NCBI RefSeq assembly: GCF_014805685.1
Contig: NC_060886.1
Coordinates: 16,521,608 to 16,585,607 of the forward strand
Direction of reading: 5' to 3'
Source of the DNA: Silurus meridionalis
Taxonomy: Eukaryota > Chordata > Actinopteri > Siluriformes > Siluridae
Length of the DNA: 64,000 nucleotides
Numbering within the stretch: the stretch's first letter is position 1; the number at the start of each line of letters is the position of its first letter. A program made the translations under genes and the position numbers. The notes under the pieces were generated by a model. That model was not told the origin of the DNA, ran no database searches, and saw nothing but the letters and a program-made list of their open reading frames with translations. Shown here piece by piece: positions 1 to 32,100 of this stretch.

Positions 1-1461
1 AATGTTTGTGTCCTGCCATTTTGACAGGGTGTCATCAGACAAACCACGGCCTCCTTCTTATTCCTGCCAGCACAGGATGTACAATTTCAACAAATCTGAT
101 GACAATAGAAAAGTTTGGCAGAATGTGGTGTCCTTTTGCCATTATTTAATTTTGTTGGACTGCACTTTATGGGAAAATAACTTTAACCGGAGCTGTAATA
201 GAAAGGCAGGGGATGAAGAGTTCTGTTTGTAGAGTGTTGCGAGATTCTTTCCTTTAACCTTCAGGGCCTACTGAGGAACCAGGTGAACAGAGAAGGAGAA
301 AGAATTTAACAGAGAAGTCCCAACTATATCCATATTGAGGGTGTTTACCATAGGACAATTCAAAAGTCATGTGGAGGACATTTGGTGATTTAGTGCTCTG
401 CAGATTATCAGTGCCATGCCTGCATTTCACAAAGATTATTTACAAATGTTAATTTCTCAAGCATGTAGTAATACAGCGGTGGAAAAAAAAGGCCTGGCCA
501 CACCTGTAAATGGCGCTGGCATGTGCTTTGGGATTTAATCCAATAATAGTTGTGGCGAGGTGATTCATCCCTGTGTTTTTGTAACTGAATTTTCTTTATA
601 CTGCATTCATGGCCTTCAATGTAGACAAGTAATTGTCAGTTTTATCTGGCCTGAAGAATCTGCAGTATTTTGTATTTTGAAGTGCCAAGCAAACATCTGA
701 GAAAGATGTACAATAGTTCATACACCATAAATCCTGCCTACCATAAACTTCATAAACTGCAGTAACTATAAAACTTCACTAATACCTTATCAGAATTGTG
801 TGTAGGAGTGCAAGCAAAAGACTGGGTCCATCTGGATTCATTAACAGTAAAAAGAGGTTCCAAATGGGGGTGAATCAAAACTGTAATCATAGTCAAGAAA
901 AACCTTGAACATTTCAAAGAACAACATGTTTTTTCCTGTGGTCTAATAAAATTAAATCATGGGCCAGTCAGATGCCTTCATCGCTTCATTGCTGCCTTGC
1001 AATTAGAGAGCTGTAAAACTGAAAAAGAAAGCAAGTGAGCCAGTCAGCAGAAGGGAGGGACAGAATTTTTAGGATCCCATATTGGGACCATGTGAAGTAC
1101 TGAAGCAGGGAAACATATATGATACAATGATATTAGCATTTAACAGAATGAGAGAGCTGAGAAAGCCTGCTACACCTGAACAGACATGGGCCTCATTTAT
1201 TGTGACAAACCCAAATTGGCTACCAAGCATTGAATGCAACGAATGCAGCATTGTGACTCACCTTTAAACTTTAAAACTGGCCCCTACTAAAGAAACTCAA
1301 TTAGGTCACCATGAAATCAATTCACAAGAGGCTTGGATAGTTTGAAACTGCTGAACTTTCTGTGAACTGTGAATGTAATGAACTCAGAAGCAGAGTGGAA
1401 GAAGCTAATCCTCTTCTCATCCTCACTCTCTATCTCCTTTTATTTTTTTCTCTCCCCGCAG
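1..1461 (+). other. epha3 intron (3' part of intron before FN3-2 second-repeat exon)
   Basis: Intron sequence with no exon. The acceptor-like tttgacag at 14-21 is not followed by anything resembling the first FN3 repeat. The last 60 bases before 1462 are strongly pyrimidine-rich. Confidence 0.8.
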
Positions 1462-21857
<20,396 letters not shown>

Positions 21858-22107
21858 AAAAGTGAATGAAAAAATATTAAATAATAGATAAAAGGATAAA
21901 CAAAAGAGAGAGAAATTCGGGAGAATGATGCTGCTTTAGAGTTTAAAGGACAGAAATGTTGAATATGAGAAGAATCATAAACAATAATGTTTGCATGTCA
22001 GGGCACAGTTAAGCGGTGCACCTGGAGAATGGCTGTTGTTCCTGCATCCAGTCACATTGGTGAGGCAGGAAGTGTGCCTTGTGGACTGTTATTGTATTGC
22101 CTTATGC

Positions 22108-22128
22108 AATAAAGAAGAATAAAATAAA
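22108..22128 (+). terminator. proximal poly(A) signal pair
   Basis: Two AATAAA hexamers 15 nt apart (22108-22113 and 22123-22128) lie about 250 nt after the epha3 stop, followed by a G/T-bearing stretch. They are plausible proximal cleavage signals. Confidence 0.5.
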
Positions 22129-23951
22129 GGTGGGAACTTCTCTGCTAAAACTAAGCTTTGGGGCAGGACTCTAGGCTCCCATAAGCTCCCCACAGATCAG
22201 CAGAGCACTGTATGAAGAGTGAGATGGAGCAATCAGGAACTTGGTGTCTCCACTGTGCAGATACAACTACCAGCTCTTAACACATGACAGGAGGGTTATA
22301 AAATGCAAAAACTGTATAATGCAGCCACCCTTTTGGAGAAAATGAACTCAAGTCTAAGGACTGTTCCATCCACATGCCTCACTGGTTTTCTGTCTTGTTG
22401 GATGGGGAGTGTCTTAGCTAGCTGAGGAGAAAAACGCCTGCCAGTACGCAAGAGATGCCTTTATATTTCAAGATTTCACTAGCGATCTGGAGAGCTGGGG
22501 AATGGATTCCAGTAAACTACAGTGCAATTGTCTATCAAAGCAGGAATGTCCAAAAAAAAGACAAATTATTATTTCAGTCATTTCCTTATTTCTCAGTAGA
22601 TGTGTTACATTGAGCAGCATATATGTTTAACCATTACAGACTTAGAAAAGAGGGATCAACAATAAAAGACTATGTATGTACTCCTTCATTGTGTTCTTTA
22701 TGCCACTTCAAGTAGACACTTGCTTTTGGTGGTGAGGAAACCTGTATCTGGACAATTACTTTAAACAAAAGTGATTATGTAAATTTGTAAAGTTCTTAGG
22801 GGAAAAATCTATGCGATTCCTAGATGTATATCCCTAATCCGGCTTCCTGCTGGGCAACATTTAGAGAAATGTTTTGAAATGTGGTTAAAAAAGTGTTAGT
22901 AACATCTGCATCTGTCCAGTATGATCACAAAGTAAGAAGGTCAAAGAACATAGTGGAGTAGGGCATTGAAAGTGTTGGATACAGCAAAAATGAAGGATCT
23001 CATTGAAGAGAAAAATGTATCATTTCCTGTTGTGAAATTTCATAAATCTTCAAACGGCACTAACATATTTGAGGGAAGGAACTTTAGGGACAATGTGAAG
23101 TAATATGTCCATCTTGCAAAAGCTCAGGATGCACAGCCCTCATTCGATTTTAGGATGGGAAAAGACCGAAAATAAGTAAATATCATGAACAGACTACTTC
23201 AAACTAATGTTCTGTTCCATTTGATCATAAATTAGTTTGTGATTACAAACAAAAATAGAAATGATCTGAAAGGGGAAAATAAATGCATAATCCTTAAAAA
23301 TGTTTCATAAGTGTGTTTTGACATTGTTTATTCAGATCATGAATTAAATACATAGACTGTGGTTTTTCTCTAAAATGATGGAAACATTTAGCTTTTCTTT
23401 TTTCCCTTTAATCTGCCTGTAAATGTTGCTGCTCCCACAGCTCTCAGCATGTACATATGTAAACACACCCTGTAATAACAGCAATGGTGAACGCACCCAG
23501 CCATCCTTTTGTACAAATGTTTGTATGTATAAAAGAATGAAAGAAAATCTGTTTAAACTTTTAAAAAAAAGCAAAATTTCATTTGTATTATATTTTCTGC
23601 TCTTTTGTATCATATTTGTGTTTTTTTTATTTTACAAACAAAAATCAACAGCAATGACCTATTTATTTGATAACAAACAGTATACCATGCTAATTTGACT
23701 GTTTTTTTGTTTGTTTGTTTTGTTTTGCAGCATACAGTAAGTTATGACATTGTTATTTGATTACATTATCAGTGTTGTGCATTTTCTTTTTTGAAACATG
23801 ACTAAAGAGAGCAATACTGTTTTTCCACACTGTCCTCCTCTACTCTTCCTTTAGAATGTTCTTTGTGTGTGTGAGGATGTAAGTGTGCATATGTAGATGG
23901 CCTTGTCTACTAATGTAAAATGATTTGTAGTGGAAACATTTATATTTTTAT

Positions 23952-23957
23952 AATAAA
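23952..23957 (+). terminator. distal poly(A) signal candidate
   Basis: AATAAA about 2.1 kb after the stop. It follows a T-rich region and a GT-rich stretch (23866-23890). Another AATAAA lies at 24710-24715. Confidence 0.35.
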
Positions 23958-25730
23958 CTGTGTCAAAATATTTTCTAAAGAATGAATGAAGACAGGATTG
24001 TGTCATAATGATTTTACTTGACCAGTCTTATGCTCCAGTGATTGTAGTGGTGATGCATTGGGACAGTCATCCTAATAAACCTTTTAGTCAGAATCAGTTG
24101 CATCATGGTCAAATGCATCATATAAGAAGCAACTATGTAGCCATGTTAAACCTTAAGGCAAGGTAGATCTAGTCTTATTCTGTGTTTCATTTTCTTGTAT
24201 AAGTACTGTAAGGTTTGATTTCAAAGCAACAGGAGTTACATTACAATTCAAGCAGAAAGTTCCTGCAGGTTCTAGCATATGTTCCATCTACAGAATCAGA
24301 AATTTTACAGCAGGAAGCCAGCTATAGTACTCTGTGTAAAAAGCCATATGTTTTGCCAGAAACTCATAAGAATTCCTAAGTTTGAATTTTCTTTTTCACA
24401 GCTTATGTTTCAGTTTTCACCAGTTAGCTCATTACACTAGGATGCATTTAGTGAGTTATAAAATGTAATTGCTCAGTTATAAGATTGATTCATGATACGT
24501 TCTGTGAGATTGGTCTGAAATTCTCACCCACAAAAGGAAATAAAAATAAAATTACACATCCTTCAACTTGTGAATACTGAAATCTTTAAACAGGCATCCT
24601 ATTGTGTTGATGTTCTATATAATTATGCATCATCCATGTGGTTCCGATTTACCAAATCTCTTGTGTCCTCAGTACATTACAGTCGATATAGATCATGTTA
24701 CATGCCATCAATAAACAAATCCATATTCTTTTATACATACGTAAACCCTGGGTTTATTGTGTGATGTTATTTTTACTGCAACTGATTTTTAATAGTTTTT
24801 CAGAGCCATCAAACTCAACTGCCTGAGATATGAGTGATGGGAAATCTGCTCTACCCAGAAAGCATGAGACAGAACAGATGTGAAGGGCCAGATGTGCTGG
24901 AAGTTCGCAGTCCCGGGAAAAGGAGAGACCAGGGTGAGATCAGGGAGAGAAGCAATGTAAAAAGTGTGTGGGATGCTGCTTTGTAATTCTGCAGGTGATG
25001 CAATGCCCACCATCAAGGCTCATTTTCGCTAAGAGACATGACATGAGATGTAACACATTAAGACAAGTCCGAGTGCACATAACAAGACCTTGGTAGTACA
25101 GTGCAGGATATTGTTTACTGTCTGTAAACAACTTTTGTAAAATGGCAGTAATTATATAAAATGTTACAGCTTATTTTTATAGTGCATATGATGTGGAAAT
25201 TACTCTGCTATTAATTATTTTGGATGGTTTGTCCTTAATAGAATGCAAAATAATTAAAAACAATAGCATACAAAGCAACTGCTAAACTGCTTAAGATTAG
25301 AGAAATATGATTGCTGCATTTTTTAAAGACACCCAGAGACACATCAGTCTTCTTCTTCTTCCAGCCCTTAAAAAGTCTCCAGCTGTTTGCAGCTGCAGCA
25401 CGAAGCAGAACAACACCTTGCAAAGCTATAAACAGCCTTGACTCTAGCAGCTTCAACCAAAGGGCACGATATCCACCAAAGTCACTTCCTGAAATGGGGT
25501 CATGGGTCAGCAATAAAGATGGAGATGGCATGTGTTAATAATTTTTAACTCTTTGTTGGTCCCTAAAGTTGGTAGAGTCTTCATTTAAAACCTCATTGTT
25601 ACAACCTTTGTGCCTTTTTTAATCAAGTGCCTTTTCAAGGTTAATGGACTAAATATAAATGAGACATTTAATCTGGCCACTAATGACTCTGAATGTCAAG
25701 GCTGAAGCAACTTTGTCACAGAATTTGTGG

Positions 25731-25791
<61 letters not shown>

Positions 25792-26158
25792 GATGATGAC
25801 TGAACCGTATGGAAAGGCTGAAGTCTCTGTAGTACATTTTACAGGGACTGGCTCGTCAATCTCTCTGCAACCAAGGGAAAAGTCAATAGCATTTCAAGTA
25901 GGAAACAGGTCATAGGATTAAACACATTCCTCTGTTCCTGTTTGTATAACGAATGACCTGTCAGACACAAGAGGGAACTTCATCACCATAAATGCCCGAC
26001 TATGATATTCTTCTCTCCATGGATCAAGGCTGATAAAATCTTTTGACGATAACATCTCTATTTCTTATTTATACAAGTTTCAAAGACTACACATTGCATA
26101 TTTTGTATACGTATGGAATGAATATATATAATATGTGTGTGTGTCTGTGTGTATTGTA
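23958..26158. other. downstream region of epha3, no gene seen
   Basis: AT-rich DNA with a (GT)n array (25732-25788). Opposing short ORFs at 24.8-25.1 and 25.2-25.5 kb show no family motif. Confidence 0.7.
25732..25788. repeat. (GT)n microsatellite
   Basis: About 28 GT units. Confidence 0.98.
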
Positions 26159-27635
26159 TCTCACAAAAATGAGTACACCCCTAACATTTCAGCAACCATT
26201 TTATTATATCTTCCCAAGAGACAAAACTATAGAAATGAAACTAGTATATATTTTAGATTCAATTTGCAGCTTGTATAGCAGTACAGATTTACTGTCCCCT
26301 GAAAATAACTCAACATACAGCCATTATTGTTTAAATAGCTGGCAACAAAAGTGAGTACACCCTAAGTGACAACAGCTGTATGTCGTGTAACCATGCAAAG
26401 CCACATGTCCTATTCATCATGTTCATGTTTTTTTCTGCTTGACAAGTCCTAGACCATACAAATTCTTAGAGCAGTTAAAATTTGGTGCTTGAGTGCAATT
26501 CTCTCATACTGACCACTTAATGTTCAACATGGCACCTCATGGCAAAGAATCTCTTTGAGGAATTGATAATTAGAATTGTTGCTCTCCACAAAGATGGCCT
26601 AGGCTATAAAAAGATCAGTAACACCCTGAAACAGTTCAGTGGCCAGGGTCATACAGAGGTTTTCCAAAATGGGTTCCACTCAGAACAGACCTTGCAAGGG
26701 TCCATCAAAGTTGAGTCCTCGTGCTGTGCATCAGATGCAGAAACTGCCTATTAAAAAAACAGAAGTGGAAGATCCGCTTGTCAGTGCTTAGACCATATGC
26801 CATACACTGCAACAAGTCATTTTGCATGGCTGTCGTCCCTGAAGGAAGCCTCTTCTGATGCTGGCTCACAAGAAAGCCTGCTAACAGTTTGCTGAAGACA
26901 ACCTGTCCAAGAGCATGAATTACTGGAACCAAGTCCTGTGGTCTGATGAGACAAAGATAAACTTGTTTGGCTCAGATGGTGTCCTGCATGTGTGGCATTG
27001 CCCTGGTGCGGAGTTCCAAGAAAACTGTGCCTTGCCTACAGTCAAGCATGGTGGTGGTTGCATCATGGTCTGCGGCTGCATGAGGGCTGCTGGTACTGGG
27101 GAGCTACAGTTCATTGAAGGAAACATGGATTCCAGTATGTACTGTGACATTCTGAAGCAGCACTTCATGCCCTCCCTTCGGAAACTGAGCCGAAAGGCAG
27201 TTTTCCAAAATAATAACCCCAAAATATGCTAGCAAGATGACAACTGCATTGCTGAGGAAGCTGAAGGTGAAGATTACTAGAGTGGGCAAGTATGTCTCCA
27301 GACATGAACTCTATTGAGCACCTGTGGGGCATCCTCAAGCGTAAGGTGGAGGAGCTACAACCAGCAGCTCCATGATTTCATTATGGATGAGTTAATTCCA
27401 GATAACTATGGTGCTCACACAAAATATTTGCACTTTGGACAGAGTTTTGACATGTTCACTTAGGGTGTACTCACTTTTGTTGCCAGCTATTTTGACAATA
27501 ATGGCTGTATGTTGAGTTATATTCAGAGGACAGTAAATCTGTACTGCTATACAAGCTGCACATTGACTAAAATATATCCAATTCATTTCCATACTATTGT
27601 CCTATGAGAAGATATAATAAAATGGCTGCTGAAAT
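26159..27635 (+). mobile_element. Tc1-type transposon, 3' end truncated
   Basis: The left arm begins at 26159 after a TA with tctcacaaaaatgagtacac and runs about 210 bp. An inner direct repeat (ggcaacaaaagtgagtacac, about 26342-26361) lies near the transposase. The right arm (about 27460-27635) is its inverse, starting ggtgtactcacttttgttgc. This is the IR/DR layout of fish Tc1 elements. The right arm stops matching after gctgctgaaat at 27635, so the outermost 33 bases or so, including the terminal repeat and TA, are missing. Confidence 0.92.
26529..27376 (+). pseudogene. Tc1 transposase pseudogene
   Basis: The ATG at 26529 starts MAPHGKESL and meets a stop within ten codons. Shifted one frame, IRIVALHKDGLGYKKISNTL matches the N-terminal helix-turn-helix of Tc1 transposases. 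Further on come WSDETKINLFG, TVKHGGG.IMV.GCM, GTGELQFIEG and PSLRKL, then SPDMNSIEHLWGILKRKVEE after another frame change. The DDE catalytic domain is recognisable: the first Asp (WSDE) and the Glu (IEHLW) are kept, but the second acidic position, normally in an NDPKH context, reads NNPKI, with Asp replaced by Asn. Several stops and frameshifts follow, so no active enzyme can be made. Confidence 0.93.
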
Positions 27636-28719
27636 TCCTTTAGTGTTTATCATGTACTTTTAACTAGTATTTTCAAATTAGATGTGTTTCAAGCTTTTCT
27701 GCAGAGATGACAGATTGTTTCCGGCTAATTATACTTTATCATCTGCAGCGAGACACGTAAACCTACTCCACTGACTCGTTTCCAAACATTTGTTATGGAT
27801 AACGAATAGACACTTTCATTCCCGAGCTGAAATCAGACAACACGCTGTGTCTCAAAGAATGTAGCGTCCATTAGATCACGACCATTGGCTTTGCTCATGT
27901 TATGATCAAAGCCTAAGCTGAGTCACTATAATACATCATTGCATGTGTACTTAAATGTGGCAAGTATTCAGTTAACATCTTGTTGTGTTTTGTCTTAATT
28001 GTGGGTCTGTTTAAATCATAACGCTAACCAGCACAGGCCAGAGCAGATGGCGCTAAGGCGCCTGTGTTTAGTGCCTTTTCTCTCTGATAAAAGCTGCTTA
28101 TAATATGGTGTCATGGATTCCACACAACAGATTGAGTACATGCATTTGATTATATTATTTCATTAGTTGCAGCCCTTAGTGTTATAGAGTCCGCAAAAGC
28201 TTGAGTGTCGAACATGTCCCTCGTGGTGTGTATGCACACACTGAACTTATATTGGATGTATATTTCATATAGCACTGTCACAGATCAGAAGCAGTTTAAT
28301 GGACCATTTTGATGATTTACAGACTTCTAACTGCTATCGTCTTTATCTGTGACTTTTATAGTATAGGCTCCTGCTGTGTACTCGTTACAGACTACTGTCA
28401 CTATTATGCTTTTGTGCGAGCTGTAAATGGGATGCCTTAAAGTGCACTTAATCTTGCCATTGCAATTTTCCCATCAAACATGCAGCTAATATACATGTTA
28501 GCACCTATTTTTTCTCAAACTCCTTAGCAGTTTATGCCTAGTTCTTGCTTTGTAATTTTGAGGACAACTGCACACTTTTTTTTGTTTTTTTTTACTTTTT
28601 TGTTTACTAAATGGAGGAAATTCATTTAAAGGTCATATTACAGTGAAGTGTAAACAGTGTCATAGTGGATCAGGCTGGTTCATATATAGGAGGTAACATC
28701 TGGACACTAGGGGGATGGG

Positions 28720-29124
28720 GTGGATGGAGCTCCCTATGGGCCGCACTGCACGCCAGACAAAGAAGCCACAGAGCTGTTGGAAGCAGCATGCTGGGAGGGG
28801 AACCCACAAGAGCTCAGGCTTTACCCAGGCCGAGAGGAAGCTGGAAGAATCTGCCATAACTCACTTATAAAACAACATGGGTCTTTGGCTGCTTTTGACC
28901 TCAGGCCCACAGGCAAAGCACAGCTAGCAGCCTTTGCTTCATTCCTGCATTTAGACAGGGACAGCTTTTATGTTTACTTTGAGAACTTGATGGCTTCCAA
29001 ATCCACAAATCTTAAAATTGTTGGAATGCAGTTGTTTTTTTGTTCTAATTTAGTTCCTCTCATTAGCTGGGTTTGCCCCTCGTTCTGTATGCAGAATGTT
29101 TCCATACAGTTCAGACATGACTAA
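28720..29124 (+). other. 134-codon ORF of unknown status
   Basis: The open frame starts at an ATG in a locally GC-rich patch (28690-28850), surrounded by AT-rich DNA. It begins MDGAPYGPHCTPDKEATELL, with a middle part AAFASFLHLDRDSFYVYFEN and a hydrophobic, Cys-rich end. The patch is also open for about 65 codons in a second + frame and on the minus strand, which is typical of a GC-rich patch rather than of a gene. No family is recognised. A broken retroposon or a non-coding element is equally possible. Confidence 0.2.
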
Positions 29125-32100
29125 TCCTTTCCGCCCATCCATTATAAAACTTAGAAAACTTAGCTGAACCTCCAAAATACTAATTCCAAGGGTATTATAC
29201 TTTTCTCTTCCCACTCCACGACTAATTTCAAATGAGGCATTTTATATTTCCCTCTTCTTATATCTTATAATTAAGAACTTATTTCAAGAGAATGCAGAGA
29301 ACCTTAGTAATTATATGCAATCAATGGATAATTTCATCTAACTTCTGGCCCCTTATCTTTATCATTTGTTATTAGTTTAATAAAAGCAGAATGTTGTATA
29401 GTAAAAAAAAATCTTATTTCATTTATTTAACAATAGGCTTAATCTATGACCCCAGAACAAATCCTGCCTGTGTCAGTTTTGCAGAAAAGAAGTAAACACT
29501 TTAAACAATAAGTAAATGCTCTGTAGTAAAAAAAAAATAAAAATAAGCAGCTTTTTATGAAATTAATAGAAAAGACGGGTTACTTATTCATGCATGCACC
29601 CAGGGATGCAACAAATGTTATAGTGATAACGCACCTATTCACACATCATAATTCACTTACCATGCTATTGTTCATTAAATGGAACATGTTTCCCCAATTA
29701 GGAGTTGTCACAACAGGGTCTCCTCATTCAAAGTACAGCACTGCACAAAGCCCTCCTGTTGGGAAGAGTGGGTGTTTCCCCACCATTTTTTGCTTTGTTG
29801 TTCTGCTGCACCAAGGTAAAACTATTTATTCCTCTCTTAATTCTGCCTGACATTTACAATTACCGGCTCTTTACATTCTTGCTGTGAGTCGCTTACAAGT
29901 GCTGTTGATTGTCAAACAGTGTTAGAAGTGCTCAGATCACAGGGCTCTGTGTAAAGACAGTGTTCATGGCCTTTTACAAGCATAGTGGCATTCAACTCAT
30001 TTTTAAATAGGAAATGATAAAGACTCACATTTCTCTATTAATGTCATGGGCAGAGACACAGTGTGCTAAATGATGTTATTTCTCTTCTTTTAGGGGTCAC
30101 CAATAATTAACCTCATTAACACTGATGCAACAGTGGAACTGTTTTTCATTTGGTGTCAAGATGATGCATTATATACTTTATGTTAATCTGTTCAAATTAA
30201 CATTTTGAAATGATGCATCTTATGATAATAATTATGATTATGTAAAAAAATAGACATAGCAAAAGGAAATGAGACAACATAATTTACATAGTTATATTTA
30301 GGCACTAGAGCACAGTCAAATTTTCCTTTTATGATGCAGCTAAGCCTTATGTGAATTGAAGTGTTCCTCACAGATAATCCTGGGATTATTTCAGCAGATG
30401 ATTCTGAGCAAAGAGAGCTTTTCTGCCTAATTTACTTTGAAAGGAGGTATGGCTATTACAGCGCTCATTATGTGATGGTCTACTAACACTTCAGCCTATG
30501 GAAAATGTTGACATAAGGGTTAGCTTGGTCCACTCAGCTAAAATATCCCTCATTCCATTTCTTTTCTTATGCTTGTTGGGATGCCATGTTATCCTCTGCC
30601 CTTTCCTTCTCTGTGTGTAGGTAGAGGATAGTGTAGAAAATGAGCTCCACACTATAAAAAGAGTTTCTGTATGTCTGTTTTTAATTTAGACTGACACAGA
30701 ATAGAAATAAACTGTTTTAAAAAGAGGAACATGATCTAAATTTAGGTTGATTTAAAGAGTTTTATCAGACATGAGCGATCTCATGAATGCGTGCATTTAT
30801 AACTTGTGAGTGGTTTTAGCTATTTTACAACTTATTATTTAACAGACTCTGTTTTTTATTGACAGAGTGTTTCTAATGTGGGTTAAACACACCTGATAAA
30901 GCAAATAAAAAAGACACCACTTCCATAATTTTTCATGTTTGTTACAAATATAAAAGACATAACTTATGTTCTGTTCATATTTAAAGTTCGTAATTACTTA
31001 AACATGGCATTTAAAAAAAAGCCTTTCTTCTACCTGGAATGTCTCAAACTGGATTATTCAAATAGAATAGATTGTTGACCCATAAAAGTATTGCATAGTT
31101 TTGTTTGATTATGTACAGCTTGATGTTACCTATGCACTCTTATCAATCAGAGATTTTGCAGGTAATCAAAGCTGACATTAATCTAGACAAAACCAACCCA
31201 AAAACATACTGACTTAATTTAAGATGTAATCAAGCTGATCTGGCATTGATTTTAATTTGTAATGTATTATTGGTTTAGAGTGTGGGTTTAGAATTCAGCT
31301 CAAAAGCACATCTGAGCCATCTTACATAAAAGCCCAAAACACAGATCTGGAACACGTGCACTGTTTTTAACGCTTTATTCATGCAAAAATGTAAACAATT
31401 CAAATGATCGGTACAGCAAGTACTGATGGTGTAATCGAATCCTATATCTATTCAGTGTAACCAATTGTATAACTGGATCTACAGGTTTTTTACTCTGTGT
31501 ACTGAATCCATTTGAATATAAAAAGCACAACTCTTATGGGGATCTGCATGTCTTTCTTTATCAATTTCTCAGACCTATTTTTGTTTCCTTACAGCTCACC
31601 CTGCAGAGTTTATCTACTTGATCTCATTTAAGGGCCAGCTTAATTTTTATTCCATTGCACAGTTATTTAGCTTGGAAGATGGAGAAAAGTCAAATCCAAT
31701 TCATTCTTGGTGTGAATTTACATTTAGAACATGAGCCGGAGCTTAGTACAAGTTTGACAGAGGGAGAGCTCCAGTTACTTCACCACAAATCCTGCAGTAT
31801 ACATTAACTTCCAGCTTTAAGCTATTACAAGCACAATAGAACTCCAGCATCCTCTCATCTTTAGACCACCCTGGTTTTCAGCAAGTCGTTCTGAAGGTCA
31901 GATGATGGAGGTCTTTCTCAGAGGTGTTGTCGGACTGATTACACTTCAGTGTGAGGATGTGTGAGCACCCACATGTCTGCTCTCTCTCACATGGTAAGAT
32001 GAGAGGGAGAGGTGGCAGCCAATGCCATGAATCACAGCTGAGACACAGGACAGCATGTCCCAGAACTCATTCCATGAAGCCAGGGTTTCTGCACACCCAT

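Larger units (their letters stand above)
21858..23957 (+). other. epha3: epha3 3' UTR (extent uncertain)
   Basis: This AT-rich sequence follows the stop codon directly and holds no convincing ORF or recognised repeat. AATAAA occurs at 22108-22113 and 22123-22128, close together and about 250 nt after the stop, and again at 23278-23283 and 23952-23957. The end given is the third cluster; the true end could be about 22.15 kb (short form) or as far as 24.7 kb. RNA 3'-end data would decide. Confidence 0.55.

Noticed and set aside
2..232. Acceptor-like tttgacag and ORF at the window start as a possible upstream epha3 exon
   Set aside because: The translation shows no similarity to the first FN3 repeat, which should precede the exon at 1462.
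28032..28066. Hairpin cacaggc...gcctgtg with inner ggcgc/gcgcc
   Set aside because: A short stem with a large loop; too small for a microRNA precursor and not a known one.
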